Assembly (NCBI GenBank): GCA_039090855.1
Contig: CM077002.1
Span: 80,418,194 to 80,482,193 of the forward strand
Origin: Macrothele yani
Taxonomy: Eukaryota > Arthropoda > Arachnida > Araneae > Macrothelidae
DNA length: 64,000 nt
Reading direction: 5' to 3'
Positions 1 through 11,961 of this stretch are shown piece by piece. Numbering within the stretch: the stretch's first letter is position 1; each line of letters begins with the position of its first letter. A program made the position numbers and the translations under genes. The notes under the pieces were generated by a model. It was not told the origin of the DNA and did no database searches. It saw only the letters and a program-made list of their open reading frames with translations.

Positions 1-14
1 ACATGTGCATACGT

Positions 15-15
<1 letters not shown>

Positions 16-56
<41 letters not shown>

Positions 57-60
57 AGAG
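16..60. repeat. (GA)n microsatellite
   Basis: Uninterrupted GA dinucleotides with one AGAG slip near the end. No associated gene is visible. Confidence 0.95.
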
Positions 61-1219
61 ACACAGTGGCTGATTTCGCTAATCCCACTCCTTACGGACA
101 TTGAAGCATTATGAACTCGAAAACTGTTTTCTGTTTGTAGCTAAGCCATAATTTGCTGTTCAAATTTGTTTCTGTTGGTAACAATACGTGAAGAGCAGAG
201 ACAGGTGGGAAAGGAAAAGTATCCTATGAAATCGTATCGTCAACCAACCAAAAAATCCGGGATAAAAAGAAAATCGAAATAACCGCATACGTAATGAACA
301 CTTAACGCAGCAGCAAAAAGAAATACTGAAGCAAGCTTTAAATCACTCGTATCTCCTTGATTTCCTGCTACAACATTCTTTAAATCAGAACACTTACAAT
401 GCTGTTTCTTTGCCCCTGCTCTGTAGAAAAAAATTATCTGCTTACACTGCTATTTACTCGAAAAACTTTTACTTCTAAAGCTCTTTCTTCCTTCAAACTG
501 TTGAAAAACATAAATCTCACTGAATGTTTTTGTGACAAAGATGGGCTGTATAGAGGTCTAACTTATCCAATACACTTTCACTGATAAATTATTTAAATTT
601 AAAATGCATTGTGGATTAAATTTAGTTTTGTAGAATTACCTGTATATAGAAGGCACTGAAAAAATCGGATGAAGGCGATTAAAAATAATAATTCGGTAAT
701 GGGCAAAAATCCAGTATAAATGTCTAGCTTTCGACAAAAAGGCAACAAATAGTTACTACCTTGTTCCCCTTTATATGGTTGCCACAGAACGCTGGTTTAC
801 AGCGTTCTGTGGCAACTGTTCCAAATCGGCGCCACAATAAAAGATGCATTTTTAAAAAGAAATCAAATATTTATTGAGATTGCACTAAACAGAATAAACG
901 AAAAGTTTTCCACTTTTCCCCAGATCGACTTCACACGCTCCTCAGATCTTAATAATCATTATTCGGGCTCTCAGAATTGTTTACACCGCTGCTCGAAGAT
1001 GGAAACATTTCGAATGAGAAAAAGATTTGTGTATAGAAAACTAGCGGAATATTAATTCATTTTTCAGTCAGTAAAGCACACACATGCTCACTGGTATTGA
1101 AGGAAAAAAACTTATGGAATTTAATTCAGATTTAGGATTAAAATTATTTAATAACATAATTCAGTGCTACGGGCACAAAATTTTGTATATCTAGCTTTTC
1201 ACGAAAAAGCATCAAAATA
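61..1219. other. Unassigned AT-rich DNA
   Basis: I see no gene, only short chance frames (the longest near 399-584, 61 codons, no recognisable motif). The one structured feature is the hairpin at 778-816. Confidence 0.6.
778..816. repeat. Perfect 17-bp hairpin, 5-nt loop
   Basis: Left arm 778-794 and right arm 800-816 are exact reverse complements around the loop GTTTA. No T-run follows it, and the host is eukaryotic, so a Rho-independent terminator is not the explanation. Confidence 0.9.
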
Positions 1220-1253
1220 CACTGCTGGCCACCCAAAATGCAACACCAAGAAG
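1220..1253. repeat. Left terminal inverted repeat of the Tc1-like element
   Basis: Matches the reverse complement of 2593-2626 with two mismatches (CTGCTGGCC versus CCGCTGGCT). Confidence 0.9.
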
Positions 1254-1355
1254 TACACGAGATAGCAAAGCCAGATTTACTGGACGCATAACAACAGATA
1301 CAAAGATGAAACGATTGAGCTTACAGGCCCGTGCGACTTGCGGAACACGCAGATA

Positions 1356-2396
1356 TCAATAGTTCGTGTGAACCCCATGACTGGCAATAACGGCCGCTAC
1401 ACGCCGTGGCATCGAACGAAAGAGGCTTTGGATGTGGGCTTGGGGTATGTCGGTCCAGGCTGATAACACATGTTCCCACAGTTCATCAGGCATAGCCGCG
1501 AGTGGTGCTTGCCTGACCACTCGGTTCACGATCAGCGACCAGACGTGTTCGATGGGCGACATATCGGGAGAACAGGCAGGCCACGGCAGCAGTGACATCT
1601 GTTGGGCCGTGAAGAATTGTTGCACGATACGTGCCACGTGCGGGCGCGCATTGTCCTGTTGAAACGTGGCCGCTGGCAGGCCCTGCAGGTAAGGGAGGAC
1701 TACAGGCTCCAAAACGTTGGAGATGTAGCGGTTGCTGTTGAGTGTACCGGCGATGCGTACCAGAGGGTTACGGGTGTCATATACGATTGCGCCCCAAACC
1801 ATAACGACAGGCGACGGACCGGTATGGCGATGCATAATGTAGGCGTCATACAGTCTCTCGCCACGGTGCCGCCACACGCTGACCCGACCATCGTGGTGTT
1901 TCAGGCACAAGCGGGATTCGTCGGAGAAAACAAAGTCGTGCCATTCCGTAGTCCAGGTGCGGCGTTCAACGGTCCACTGCCGCCGCACTTGCCGGTGGTG
2001 TAACATCAATGGTAATCGGAGCAATGAGCGCCGTGCGACAAGTCCTCGCTCCTGCAGACGACGTTGAATGGTACGTGCTGAGACGGGTTGTTGTGCAACA
2101 CACCCTAATTCCTGCGCAAACGTTCGTGATGTGGCGGTGCGAGCCGGCAATGCCCGACGCACAACATGCCGGTCCTCTCGTTCGGTGGTATGCCGCGGCT
2201 GCGGCAATCGCTCACGTCGGTCCGTCCGTCTCTCCTGCACCCACCGAATCCATACTCGCCTCACTGTGGCTTGATGTCGTCCCAAACGGGCGCTGATGTC
2301 TCGGTACGATAAACCGCTGTCGCGATAAGCCACTATTCGTCCTCTGTCGAACTCCGAAACGTGCTGGAATGACTGCCGTATTCTGTGACGAGGCAT
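1356..2396 (-). CDS. Tc1-like transposase, DD34E, full length
   Basis: Predicted cut-and-paste transposase that binds the element's terminal repeats and inserts at TA. The 346-residue frame is uninterrupted. Residues 1-60 hold a helix-turn-helix DNA-binding part (SEFDRGRIVAYRDSGLS, then YRDISARLG), followed by an arginine-rich second half of the DNA-binding domain. The DDE catalytic core is complete: D159 in FSDESR, D248 in QQDNARPH and E283 in SPIEHVW, with 34 residues between the last two. I chose the ATG at 2396 because MPRHRIRQSF is the usual start of this family; an upstream in-frame ATG at 2429 would add 11 residues. The frame stops at 1356-1358 after GVHTNY. Length fits Tc1 transposases (about 340). 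Whether it is active cannot be told from sequence. Confidence 0.88.
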   Translation of the reverse strand: MPRHRIRQSFQHVSEFDRGRIVAYRDSGLSYRDISARLGRHQATVRRVWIRWVQERRTDRRERLPQPRHTTEREDRHVVRRALPARTATSRTFAQELGCVAQQPVSARTIQRRLQERGLVARRSLLRLPLMLHHRQVRRQWTVERRTWTTEWHDFVFSDESRLCLKHHDGRVSVWRHRGERLYDAYIMHRHTGPSPVVMVWGAIVYDTRNPLVRIAGTLNSNRYISNVLEPVVLPYLQGLPAATFQQDNARPHVARIVQQFFTAQQMSLLPWPACSPDMSPIEHVWSLIVNRVVRQAPLAAMPDELWEHVLSAWTDIPQAHIQSLFRSMPRRVAAVIASHGVHTNY

Positions 2397-2592
2397 CAGG
2401 AAGCTTCCCACGCACAGGTCCGGCAGCACAACACACTTCCACTACTTACACCCCGCCTTCTGTGCACCCTTCTTATAGTGCTTCTCGGTGGCGTGCCGGG
2501 CGCACATGATTTGCATATGTCCTGCAATGCTAATCGTTTGCATGTCCTCTCGCGGGCGACGCATGCTGCGAATCAGGCCAATCGGATGCTTC

Positions 2593-2626
2593 CTTCTTGG
2601 TGTTGCATTTTGGGTAGCCAGCGGTG
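2593..2626. repeat. Right terminal inverted repeat of the Tc1-like element
   Basis: Reverse complement of the left terminal repeat, followed directly by the TA target duplication at 2627-2628. Confidence 0.9.
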
Positions 2627-2628
2627 TA

Positions 2629-3720
2629 GTAATTTCCTTGTTCCTCTTCATCCTTATTGTAAGGTTATGGTAATAACAAAAGCAAAACAGAAACTCTTTC
2701 ACATCTCAGCATTTTCTAACTCGCAATCCTATTACGTCTTTGAATCCAAGCCAAGATCGAAGACTTAATGGATGACAAGAAACTACTAGAAAACTATGAC
2801 TCTTTAGTTTCTTAACAAATCAGTGTTTCCTGACTATTTCCTCACTTTTAACTTTAAGCAAAATTACCCTGTCTTGATTTAAGTCGTAAACAAAAAAGAC
2901 TAAAAGCAGAAACAGTTAAAGGAAAATACAGGGTTGTTTTGTTTAGAAACGATAAATATAGTCTAACCCATATATAACGAGCTCGCATAAAACGAAGTTG
3001 CGAATAAACAGAACTTTTTTTCACATCCTTTGAACTTCATAATATTCTTCCTTGTGATTTTATTTGTATATTACCAATAGTATTTTTTTTTTTGGAGAAT
3101 TGTATATTTCTCGAATTTCGCCACGGTTACCAGCAAACAAAATAAATGACTTTCACCCAGTTTTTACCCCTTCCTCTTTTACTGGAAAATTAAGAATTAC
3201 CTGCTGTTGACAACACACTTTGCAGACAGGCCCGTCCGCGTGAAGACACAATGTTCTAGCTATTTTTTTACTACCTCCCGCTACCCCACCTCACATCCAC
3301 TTTTTTTTTCATCTTTTTCCCAGTCTCGTCTCCACTTTTCAATCACTGAAACTTTGTAATCGAAAGGCTTTTCAATCACAAAATAAATTTCCAGATGTAA
3401 ATAAACTCTTAGAGTTTATTTTGCTTCTAGAAACTTGTTAACCACCGCGTCAATGGAATTTTGAAAACATTCAAAACAGCTGTCATGACCAACACAAAAA
3501 AACAAAAAAACAAAAAACTGACTCATGTTCCGACGAAACGTGCGAACAGCGAATCAATGGTAACAGTTGAAATGTCAAAATTTCGGCAGTTATTTCAATA
3601 TTGCAATTGTTAAACATTTTGCTCATTGCAGATCTCACTTACATTTTTGCTAGCTACATTTATTAATTACCCTTTTATCAATTATCTTTGATTAATATAC
3701 CAAACATAGTCCTTGTCCGG
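2629..3720. other. Unassigned AT-rich DNA
   Basis: No gene or element recognised. There is a small 11-bp palindrome at 3399-3421 (AAATAAACTCT about a central T) and several homopolymer runs. Confidence 0.6.
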
Positions 3721-3963
3721 TTATAACGAAGATCGCGTCTGTTGAATGTTTTTAACTCTCCCTTCGACTTTATCATGTACGGGTTCGACTGCATGTTTCT
3801 GCATGTATGAAGGTAAAACGGTTCTTGATAATTCTGATAAGCGTTCTTGAATCAATTGTACTGTTTCGCAGTACAATTGATTCAAGAACGCTTTTTCTAG
3901 TGCCCAAGAGCTCTTTTGTAAACGACTATGCTTGGCATAAAACGAAAATTCATCACTAAACAT
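3721..3963 (-). pseudogene. Possible DDE transposase fragment, interrupted by a hairpin
   Basis: An open frame of 80 residues begins MFSDEFSFYAKHS, which resembles the first catalytic motif of Tc1/mariner enzymes (FSDE plus aromatic). It ends with a segment (VEPVHDKVEGRVKN) like the C-terminal tail of mariner-type transposases. The middle of the catalytic domain is missing, so if the reading is right this is a heavily deleted relic. The 24-bp hairpin at 3839-3893 lies inside the frame and encodes the centre of it, so part of the open frame is hairpin-derived and not ancestral coding sequence. No terminal repeats were found. The family assignment is weak. Confidence 0.3.
3839..3893. repeat. 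Perfect 24-bp hairpin, 7-nt loop
   Basis: Arms 3839-3862 and 3870-3893 are exact reverse complements around GTTTCGC. It sits within the possible transposase relic on the minus strand. Confidence 0.9.
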
Positions 3964-5408
3964 CTTTTGACCAGAAGAAAATGAACGAATTTATAAACGA
4001 ATTCGAACTGCTGTACAGTTTACAATAAACATTTCCTAGCTTATACGGGAGAGTTCACAAAAAATAATAAATAAAAGGCACACCAAAAGCCTGAAGTTTT
4101 TGTTTACAGGGAGGTTATAACAACTATTGAAATCGTAGCTGCATGGTCAAACTGCTCTAAAAAGAAGCTCAGCTGGATTAATAAAAAAATATGCTGGTTT
4201 ATTCAAACTTGGCATCAGTATTTGTCAAGTTGTGAATATAGTAAGAGTTTTATTTTTTAATGAAAGAATATTGTTCCTACATTGCAATTTTTACCCGCAA
4301 CACGCTGTTAAGCTCCCATTTTGCAGATCGCGCAATTTTTCTGTACAAATGCCGATCTTTATTACATAGTTTTAATGAACTTTACAGAAATAAATGTAAG
4401 ACGGAGCACAATTATCTTTGATGAAGCACTCATGTCATTTTTTTTTCTTTTTTTTTCTTTTTGCAAATTTTAAGACCCCAAGAATTGGTACAAACTCAGT
4501 TAGAGTTCCAGACGTTTGCTTCCTTTTCCTCTTCTTAATGTTTAATGATCCCTCATGCGCATCTAAGTCTAAAGGGAGTCGCCCGACCCTTATCAACTTA
4601 CAGTGTTTGAAAAAGATAGAGAGAACCAGTGCCACACATAAAAGAAAGAAACCATCAGTGTCTTATTTCAGATTCGAGTCGAGGCCCATCAGGACGTTAA
4701 CATCCTAACAGCTCAAACATCAGGAGACGTACTTGGAAAAAAAAAATTACATTAAATTTTGACACTTTAATATAAATCTTTCCCTAAGTTGGATTTCCCC
4801 TATGTAATTTTCATCTCTTTCAAAATTAAACGAGTTTTTCATGAACTTTATTTACTTTGTTTGGATGTATCTTAGGCCATTGGAAAGGCAAAAAGCTTAC
4901 CAATTTTTTAAATAACAGTTAAAAAAATACATTGAAGAAAAGATAAACTACAGTTTCCTCGCCTATATTCGAAAAAGCAGACAATCGTATTTTTAAAATT
5001 TTCCTAACCAGACACTGTAGTTTCAAGTCCGCAAAAAGTAGTGGGGTGAAAGTGGGTGGAATTACGGGAAAATGATGTTCACTTTCTAATCACCTTAACA
5101 AACTGATAAGAGGAATTTTAACATAGATGAATTGTTATCAGAAAGCAGCGCACGCTACTGTCCGCTCTTTGTATCCTATGTGCTTCCACATTAACGGTTA
5201 AACTGATAGAGTTTTTAAAAGCAAAACTTGTGTAACTCTACATTTTTGCCAGAAGCGTACAAGATATTCCATGTAAATTTATATATGTATATACAGTATA
5301 TAGGGTCGTAACTAGCACTAAATTCTAGGGGAGGCTAGAAAATATTTAGGTACTTTCATAAATTGATTTTAACCTATATTATAGGATAAGATATCATATC
5401 ATATCATA
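3964..5408. other. Unassigned AT-rich DNA
   Basis: No gene recognised. There is a T-rich run at 4439-4463 and a short (ATATC)n-like stretch at 5391-5408 immediately before the mariner remnant. Confidence 0.6.
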
Positions 5409-6366
5409 CAAGGGTTGTCCCCAAACAACTGAGAATGTTTTTATGAAAAAAATGCGTACCTTAAATATCAAAGAAGTAGCCGTGTTTTTCGAAATACTGT
5501 CCATTGCGTGGAATGCAGGTATCACAACGTTCCTCTCACTTTTTGAATGTCTTTTGGAATTCGTTTTATGAAATGCTGTTAAAGCAGCTCTGAACAGTTG
5601 TAACAAGTTGTTGATCAGTCTCACATTGTCGCCCCCGTAATGTCTTTTTTTTTAATGGGGAACAACCAGAAGTCACATGGTGACAAGTCTGGACTATATA
5701 TGTAGGTTGGGGCATCAACTTAACATTCATTTTCTCCAAATAAGAAACGACAGAACTGGACATGTGCGACCTTGCATTGGGCAGCACATGAAAAGAAATG
5801 GGGAACCCAAGTTGAACAAATTCATTTCATGCCCAAATGCTCGGTTAAAATTCTGTGAATCGACGGTTTTGAAAAGTGAACGATATTTTCGATATCTCTA
5901 GTCGATAGCTGCCTTTCTTCCTGTATAATAATACCTATTGCATTGATGTCTACCTCTGTAACACTTGTTGAAGGTTTTTCTCCATGCGCATTTAAAGTCG
6001 CTGACTCACGACCATCAATAAATTCTTTATGCCATCTGTAAATTGTTGATTCTCCTAGACCTTCATCTTGATAAGCCTCTTGCATAAGTCCGAAAGTCTC
6101 TTCGACAGATTTCTTAAGTCGACAGCAAAATTTAGTGGCGGATCTTTGTTCCTCTTTCACATCCATTTTTTTTTTAAATCACAGCGCGAAAACACTTGTT
6201 AGGGGTTCACGAAACAACGCTCATTAAACTGCGCACTACGGACGACGTATGCGTGAGAAACAGGTGTAGCCGGTTGCCATGGTTAGCACAAAGATTACTG
6301 CGCCAAGGTCAAACGCAGTGTTGAACATTTTTTATAAAAACATTCTTAGTTGTTTTGGGACAAGTT
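5409..6366 (-). mobile_element. Internally deleted mariner-like element
   Basis: The left end (AAGGGTTGTCCCCAAACAAC from about 5411) and the reverse complement of the right end (ACTTGTCCCAAAACAACTAA) form inverted terminal repeats that both run on into GAATGTTTTTA. Flanks are TA-rich (a TTATA microsatellite follows on the right). About 960 bp remain of an expected 1.3 kb. A fragment of the same left end recurs at 15062-15165. Confidence 0.75.
5430..6166 (-). pseudogene. Mariner transposase remnant
   Basis: The minus strand from 6166 reads MDVKEEQRSATKFC and onward as a mariner N-terminal domain: the first helix-turn-helix with STIYRWHKEF, the linker GEKPSTSVTE, and the second DNA-binding half ending SIHRILTEHLGMK. 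The catalytic centre is then lost. The frame resumes near 5787 at LPNARSHMSSSVVSYL, equivalent to the second catalytic motif HDNARPH with the aspartate gone, then a third-motif region (QPTY, CDFWLFP-like in shifted frames) and a C-terminus around 5430-5624. At least one internal deletion and two frame changes are needed, so it is non-functional. Family: mariner (DD34D type) by overall resemblance. Confidence 0.7.
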
Positions 6367-6446
6367 ATATTATATTATATTATATTATATTATATTATAT
6401 TATATTATATTATATTATATTATATTATATTATATTATATTATATT
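6364..6446. repeat. (TTATA)n microsatellite
   Basis: About sixteen copies of TATAT/TTATA abutting the right end of the mariner remnant. Confidence 0.95.
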
Positions 6447-7663
6447 TATTGAATAATTAATAAGCACAGCAACACTGTTTCAAGGATATATATGTATATC
6501 TCGAGAGTACCTCCTCTTTTGATGCCCTTAATGGCACGAAAAGTAGAGACATCTTCAGGATATTTTTTCTTTTCCATTTTGTTTTTTAGTATCAAATGAC
6601 TTAAAAACTGTTTAACAGGTAAAGACGAAATTTGATATTTCCAAGCTTTGTTACAAAAAATGTTTATAGTCGATTTGGTTAAAATTAGACAAAAAGTATC
6701 TTCTATATAATGCGAAACTGCTATTCGTTTCGTCTAGGCAATGCGATTAAAAAAGAAATCGGACGAAACGTTTTTAAGAACTCCAAAAGATATTTATTCA
6801 AGGACGGCCGGAGATAAACATAGTGATAATGTTTTATACAATGAAAAGTTAATCAACTACTAACTGAAAGCTGTATTAACCGAAAAATGTACAGAATGTA
6901 TTTTATTCAATGGAGAAACGTGTTTTCGAGCTGATTCAGGAGTCGGCAAATATCGTGCATATCTATGTTTAGCATTACGTTTTTGTTGTGTCTAAATTTT
7001 TGATACATGTGATTCTCGTCCTTTCTCGCCACGACTATGAATAGCCATACTGATTGCATATATTGGTTTTTCATTGCGTAGTGTGAAGCAGTTTGAAGCG
7101 TTTGACTTGTTTTTCAATGTTTGTGTTCCTTTGATTCATATTTTTGCGTTTTAACGTCGATATTTACTTGGCCATAAACTTTTCCAGCGGAATGCAAAGC
7201 GTTTCAAAAATGAGTAATGGCAATAAATACGGGGAAGGGACTGGCATCCCGCATACGATTGCAACAGTTTATAAAGGCACAAAATGATTTGAAAATTGTA
7301 ATGTTGTATAATACTTTACACAAGCTTATGTACAGACATGTTCTTGAATCAGCTGATTTACAGGCTTTCCGCGCAGTCTGATCGGCTAATAGCTCTATAC
7401 CATCCATCTCTCATGGTTTTTTTTGTTCTTTGGTATCTAGTCTAGTAATTCATTTGTCCAACGGTAGTCAGTTTTTAAGTGTGATACTGAAATCCTTTTC
7501 GTTATTTTTGTTTTTTCCAAATACGACATGTGCTAATTATATTATTACATTCGAAGAGTCTTTCCTATGGGAGGCTAGACGGCCCCAAGCTACGGTTCTG
7601 ACGGACCTAAGCTACGGTTCTTTGTATATATATACTGTACTAACCATGCTGGCCCTACTGATT
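6447..7663. other. Unassigned DNA
   Basis: No gene recognised. A 22-bp imperfect duplication (AAGCTACGGTTCT, twice) occurs near 7587-7620. Confidence 0.55.
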
Positions 7664-7935
7664 GCAAAAGTTGATATGACCAAAGTAAAGACTCTGAAGT
7701 AACATTGGGCTGGACGTACTGTTAAAGGAACTGACCACTGTCGACAGCTGAAATAATTAGCTCGTTACCAAGGAACAGGAAAAGATGGTGATAAATACCC
7801 CGTGGGAGATGGGTGGATGAAATTTCAAAGTTCAAACAAAGGGAATAGTCAGAACATGGGCTGTGGAATACATTTGGAAAGACCTTCATCTAGTGGATTG
7901 AAAATGGTTGTTGATGATGATGATTATGATACGTA
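7664..7935 (+). mobile_element. Decayed RTE-type LINE 3' end
   Basis: It aligns by eye with the last 270 bp of the RTE copies at 34-48 kb: TGGGCTGGACGTACTG, GGAACAGGAAAAGATGG, GGGAGATGGGTGGATGAAAT and the GTTGATGATGATGAT tail are all recognisable. It is far more diverged than copies A-D, so it marks an older activity of the same family. No target duplication is seen. Confidence 0.75.
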
Positions 7936-8027
7936 AATGCCAACACGTCTCCAAAATTATGCTCGCATCTTATACAATTTTGTTCCCGCCCCCCAAAGTT
8001 AAATCATTCGCTCACTTTTTTTATTGA

Positions 8028-8028
<1 letters not shown>

Positions 8029-8060
<32 letters not shown>
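8029..8060. repeat. Poly(A) run
   Basis: About 30 consecutive A residues. No SINE or LINE body is attached upstream that I can recognise. Confidence 0.9.
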
Positions 8061-8061
<1 letters not shown>

Positions 8062-11000
8062 AGCATCCCAAACTTTTAAACTTTTTTTTTCAAGTTTGCA
8101 CGAAAAACAATTACAATATTGCAAAGTTTCATCGAACCTCAGAGAGACAGGTCACCAAATAATTAATAATTACTGTTTCACTAGTTTCCAGTTCTAGCAA
8201 AATTCACACACCTGAATATTGAAGCTAAAATCGATCTCCTTCTTTTAATTTTCTTAATTTTTGATATTTTGACATTTAATCTTAAATTTGTATGCTTTCG
8301 ATAATTCAAGTAAAATTGTTCCTCAGTTCAAGTTCTTAAAACTCTTTATCTCCGAAGTCAAGAACCCCTGCATAGTTGAATTATTGCGTAAAGGCTGCGT
8401 ATGATGCTTTTCTTCTGTGCCCAGTATAAAGACCGCACATTGTAGATTTGAAGGTAACAAAATCTGCTCGAACACTAAAATATCTTCATTTACGAAATCT
8501 ATGAGATCTTAAGGATGTGAGCTTCTGATATGATCTTCTCTAACTTTCATAATTTGTTTAAAACTGTATGGGAAAAGATTAATATTGAGTCGATGAGTTT
8601 GTTCGATGCCGAGCACTAGTGCGTAACGATTGTCGATTTCAATAGACTTCGGAATGCGTATCATTGCACTAAATAAATAATCCGATATGCTTCAGTTTCA
8701 GTTTAATCTCATAAACATTTGACTAAAACTGGATATTTTACCTAGCTTTGTTCGGTTGAATTCAAAAACTCTCTTCAGATTAATTTTTGCTTCAGAATTT
8801 TTTTTTTTTTTTTTTTGCTTCTAGGCTTTATATCAGCCTAACGTCAGGGTATCTTATTTCTGTCTCCTATGTGTCAAGAAAGAGCTAAAACTGCATTCCC
8901 ACTTCTTTTCTCTCAGCTGAAAATAATCTTATTTTGTAATTAAACTATTTAGTCACTGGACTCCAGAAAGAGCGTTTATTTAGTAAAATGACTCAGTTGA
9001 AAGAAATAAAGACTAGGATTTATTAAATATTTCAAGGAATTTGATACAAGCTCTAAATTCACATTGTTTCTCAGTCATGAAAATTATGTTCGCATTAAAA
9101 GTTTTGTGATGGGTATGTTTGGGGGATTCTGCTTTTTAAATAGCAAAATAAAAAATGATAATAATAAAATAATTGAATTTGAAAATTTATTGTTTTACTA
9201 GATTAATCTTTGTTTGTTTGTTTTATAGTAAACAGTTGTAATAAACCTTCTGTAAACATTTGTTGTTGAACCACACTATAGCAACTAATTGTTGTTGCTT
9301 CGATGGTTATTGGAATCTTCCGGTTGGTTTGTTGTAATTCAGCTGAAGAGTTGGCAAATATGTATTCTTGTTACCTGTGTAAACAATGTCTTACACTAAA
9401 AGCAAAAATAATAGCATACATTGGACTCGTTTCAAAATAAAGTGGCACGTAATGTTTGTATCTAGAATAAGACTGTTACTGAGTTTCGAAATTAACTATT
9501 TTTAACCAGGACTCTCATCCTATAAGCCACAGTTTAGAGCCGTGGGTGATGATAGTGTGACTCAGAATTTACGACACACATACTCATTTAAAACGACAAA
9601 CTCAAAGGTATGTTTTTAAAGGCTGTTGCTTGATTTAATTGGATGCACAACAGGTGCTGTGTCTAAGTTTTTACTGTCCAAGTTACTGTGTCATCTGTAC
9701 ATTTCTTAATGGATAATCCAGATGGATATTAATTTGTTTAAAAATATTGTAAAAGTGCCAATTTTTTGAATTGATTATGTATGTCAACACTCGTTTTTTG
9801 ACACGTCGTGATTGAAAATTTTATATGAAAATCTGATTGACATAGAACTGTTGTAGCGACTGTCTATAAACAATGCTGTTTACCTATTTAAATAAAATTT
9901 TAAATAATACAAGCATCATATAGTCAAATATTTTACGGTCAGTGCTTTTGCATGACTGTTTTCGCATTTGTTTTTCTAAAGCTTGTAAACTACCGACCTA
10001 TATAATTAAATCTGATTTCTGAGCAATTTCGAATGGCAAAAATCGGAAAACATTTGTTAAATTACAGCAAGAATACTATCCTATTGAACACGATTCATAT
10101 TGTTATTATGAAAACAACTTACCTCAAATATTGGAGAACAGAAGAAAAATACGATGTAGTAAAAGTTCCATTTAACCACAAAGGAACCGAAATTCAGGAA
10201 AAATCCATGTTTTCGTAAGATCATTTTTCGATTAACGGAACCAGCGATTTTCTTAATTCTAAGTTTTCTTTCTGCTTTTTATCAAAATGGATTCGAACTC
10301 TTTCCGCATTGAACGTTTGCTCTGAAAAATACTGTAGGGAAACTATCATGTCTCATTTTAAATCCGCTTTGCGTAAAATTGCTTTCTTTCTGGTCCTAAG
10401 TTGCATAAAAGACAGCTTCAGTGATTTAAACGGATTCCCTTCGCTCATAAGCTGTCTTTCATTCACTGTTGATAAACTGGCACATCACGATTTCTCACTG
10501 GATCTAAAAACGATTGTGAAATGCACGAACATGCAGAAGAACCAAATCATCCTCCTAGTTCTCGAGAGCTTCAAGTGACAGACCAACGTGCGCGCACATA
10601 CACGCTCTATGAAGTTGTTTTCGGTCAACACTGGAGGATTTTTACCCTCAGAGCAGCCGAAGTCGCACGAGAGAAAATCAACTACCACTGCCAAAGTGAA
10701 AGGTAAAGCGTCTAAAAGTCCATTCGGCACCAAGCACCTGGAAACGGTTGATTCTTACGCGGATAAAATAGATGTCTCATTGTTCATGCTTCATAAATAA
10801 AGTAAAGAAAAACGTGTTGGAGCAGAAACTCGCTGCAACAGCTCTCGCGAAATCTGGCCTACATTCTGACTCGCGGCGTCGCATCAGGCAGTGACTGATC
10901 TACACGGCAGAGCAGACTTTCCAAGCCTGCGGGCGAAGCACGTTTAGCGGATTTCTTTTTATTTAGGTTTTCTTTTTCCCCTCCTTGCGGGCTGTTTACG

Positions 11001-11910
11001 TTGGCTAAAGCACGTGGACTACAGGTAGCACCATCTACCGGAGAAAAAAATATTAGAAACTTGACTTCGTCAAACTTATTGTAATTTTGAAGAGGAAGAA
11101 TCCGGTATGCATAAAAATTTCTTTCGGTCATTATCAACGGTTACATACTGAAAGCTTTCCAAAGGTGAGGAAAGGGGTATGGGCAGTTTATAGTATAATG
11201 ATAGTGTGTTTTTTGAGTTCAGTCTTCTCATGAAAGCAAAATTTTCGAATAAATGCAGAGTGACGATTCAAAAAGTTAACGCTTAGCGTTTTTAAAATTA
11301 TTGTTGTTATTATCTGTTCTCTTCGCATCTAAGGACGTATAATATCTTTCTCTTTTTATCTAAGGATGTATAATCTCTTTCTCTTTGCATCTAAGGATCT
11401 AAGGACAATAATTTTACGTTATAAAATTATTGTTTTTATTATCTGTTCTCTTTGCGTCTAAGGACGTTGAAATAAAAAGTGCCAGTTTTTTTAACAATCG
11501 CTAATTTTTTTAATAATACGATTTATGGGAACTACAGAAGATTGAAAATGAAATCTACCGCGAAGTTACAAACATTAATTGAGAAAGAAGCAAAGATCTC
11601 GTGTAAAGTTAAAATATGAAAAAAAAAAAAAAATATTACAGTTCAGACCGTTTTCCTTGACCTCAATTTACTCTTTCTTAGTTTTTTTTTAAATATCTTG
11701 ACCCCTTAGTTATTAATTTCTCTGCAAAATTCGCTTTAAGATGACGTTATACTGATCTGAACTTGCAACAAAAAATTGAAAATAATATCCCGTGCAACGC
11801 ATAAGATTGCTGTAGTTTGTTTTCGATGTTTTCGTGGCAATTGTTTATGCTCTTCTTGATCACTTAGATATTCTAAAACTTTTTTTTTTTCGGAATTAAA
11901 TGACTGCCTT
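8061..11910. other. Unassigned AT-rich DNA
   Basis: Nearly 4 kb without a recognisable gene, element or RNA. Open frames near 10309-10578 and 10859-11137 have no motif I know. Poly(T) at 8798-8816; an 11-bp inverted repeat at 10408-10459 (30-nt loop) is within chance expectation. Confidence 0.5.
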
Positions 11911-11961
11911 GAGCAACTCTAATGGTTATAAGCAGTCGCCCCTTCCTAATTTAGGGACACT
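11911..11961 (-). mobile_element. SINE body fragment
   Basis: Contains GAGCAACTC, GGTTATAAGCAGTCG and CCTAATTTAGGG, the body of the tRNA-derived SINE found complete at 49051-49249. The tRNA-like head is missing. Confidence 0.75.

Larger units (their letters stand above)
1220..2626 (-). mobile_element. Tc1-like DNA transposon, apparently complete (1407 bp)
   Basis: Inverted terminal repeats of about 34 bp start CACTGCTGGCCACCC on the left (1220) and CACCGCTGGCTACCC on the right, read from 2626. Weaker subterminal similarity follows on both sides (around ACGATTGAGC and ACGATTAGCA). The element is flanked by TA at 1218-1219 and 2627-2628, the standard Tc1/mariner target duplication. It carries one transposase gene on the minus strand. 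A second, broken copy of the same family lies at 62914-64000. Confidence 0.9.

Noticed and set aside
778..816. Rho-independent transcription terminator
   Set aside because: Eukaryotic context, no T-tract, no adjacent gene; the same applies to the other hairpins.
1432..2296. Plus-strand frames opposite the intact Tc1-like transposase
   Set aside because: Shadows of the minus-strand gene, which has the full DDE triad.
10408..10459. 11-bp inverted repeat as another fold-back scar
   Set aside because: Stem of 11 bp with a 30-nt loop is expected by chance several times in 64 kb.
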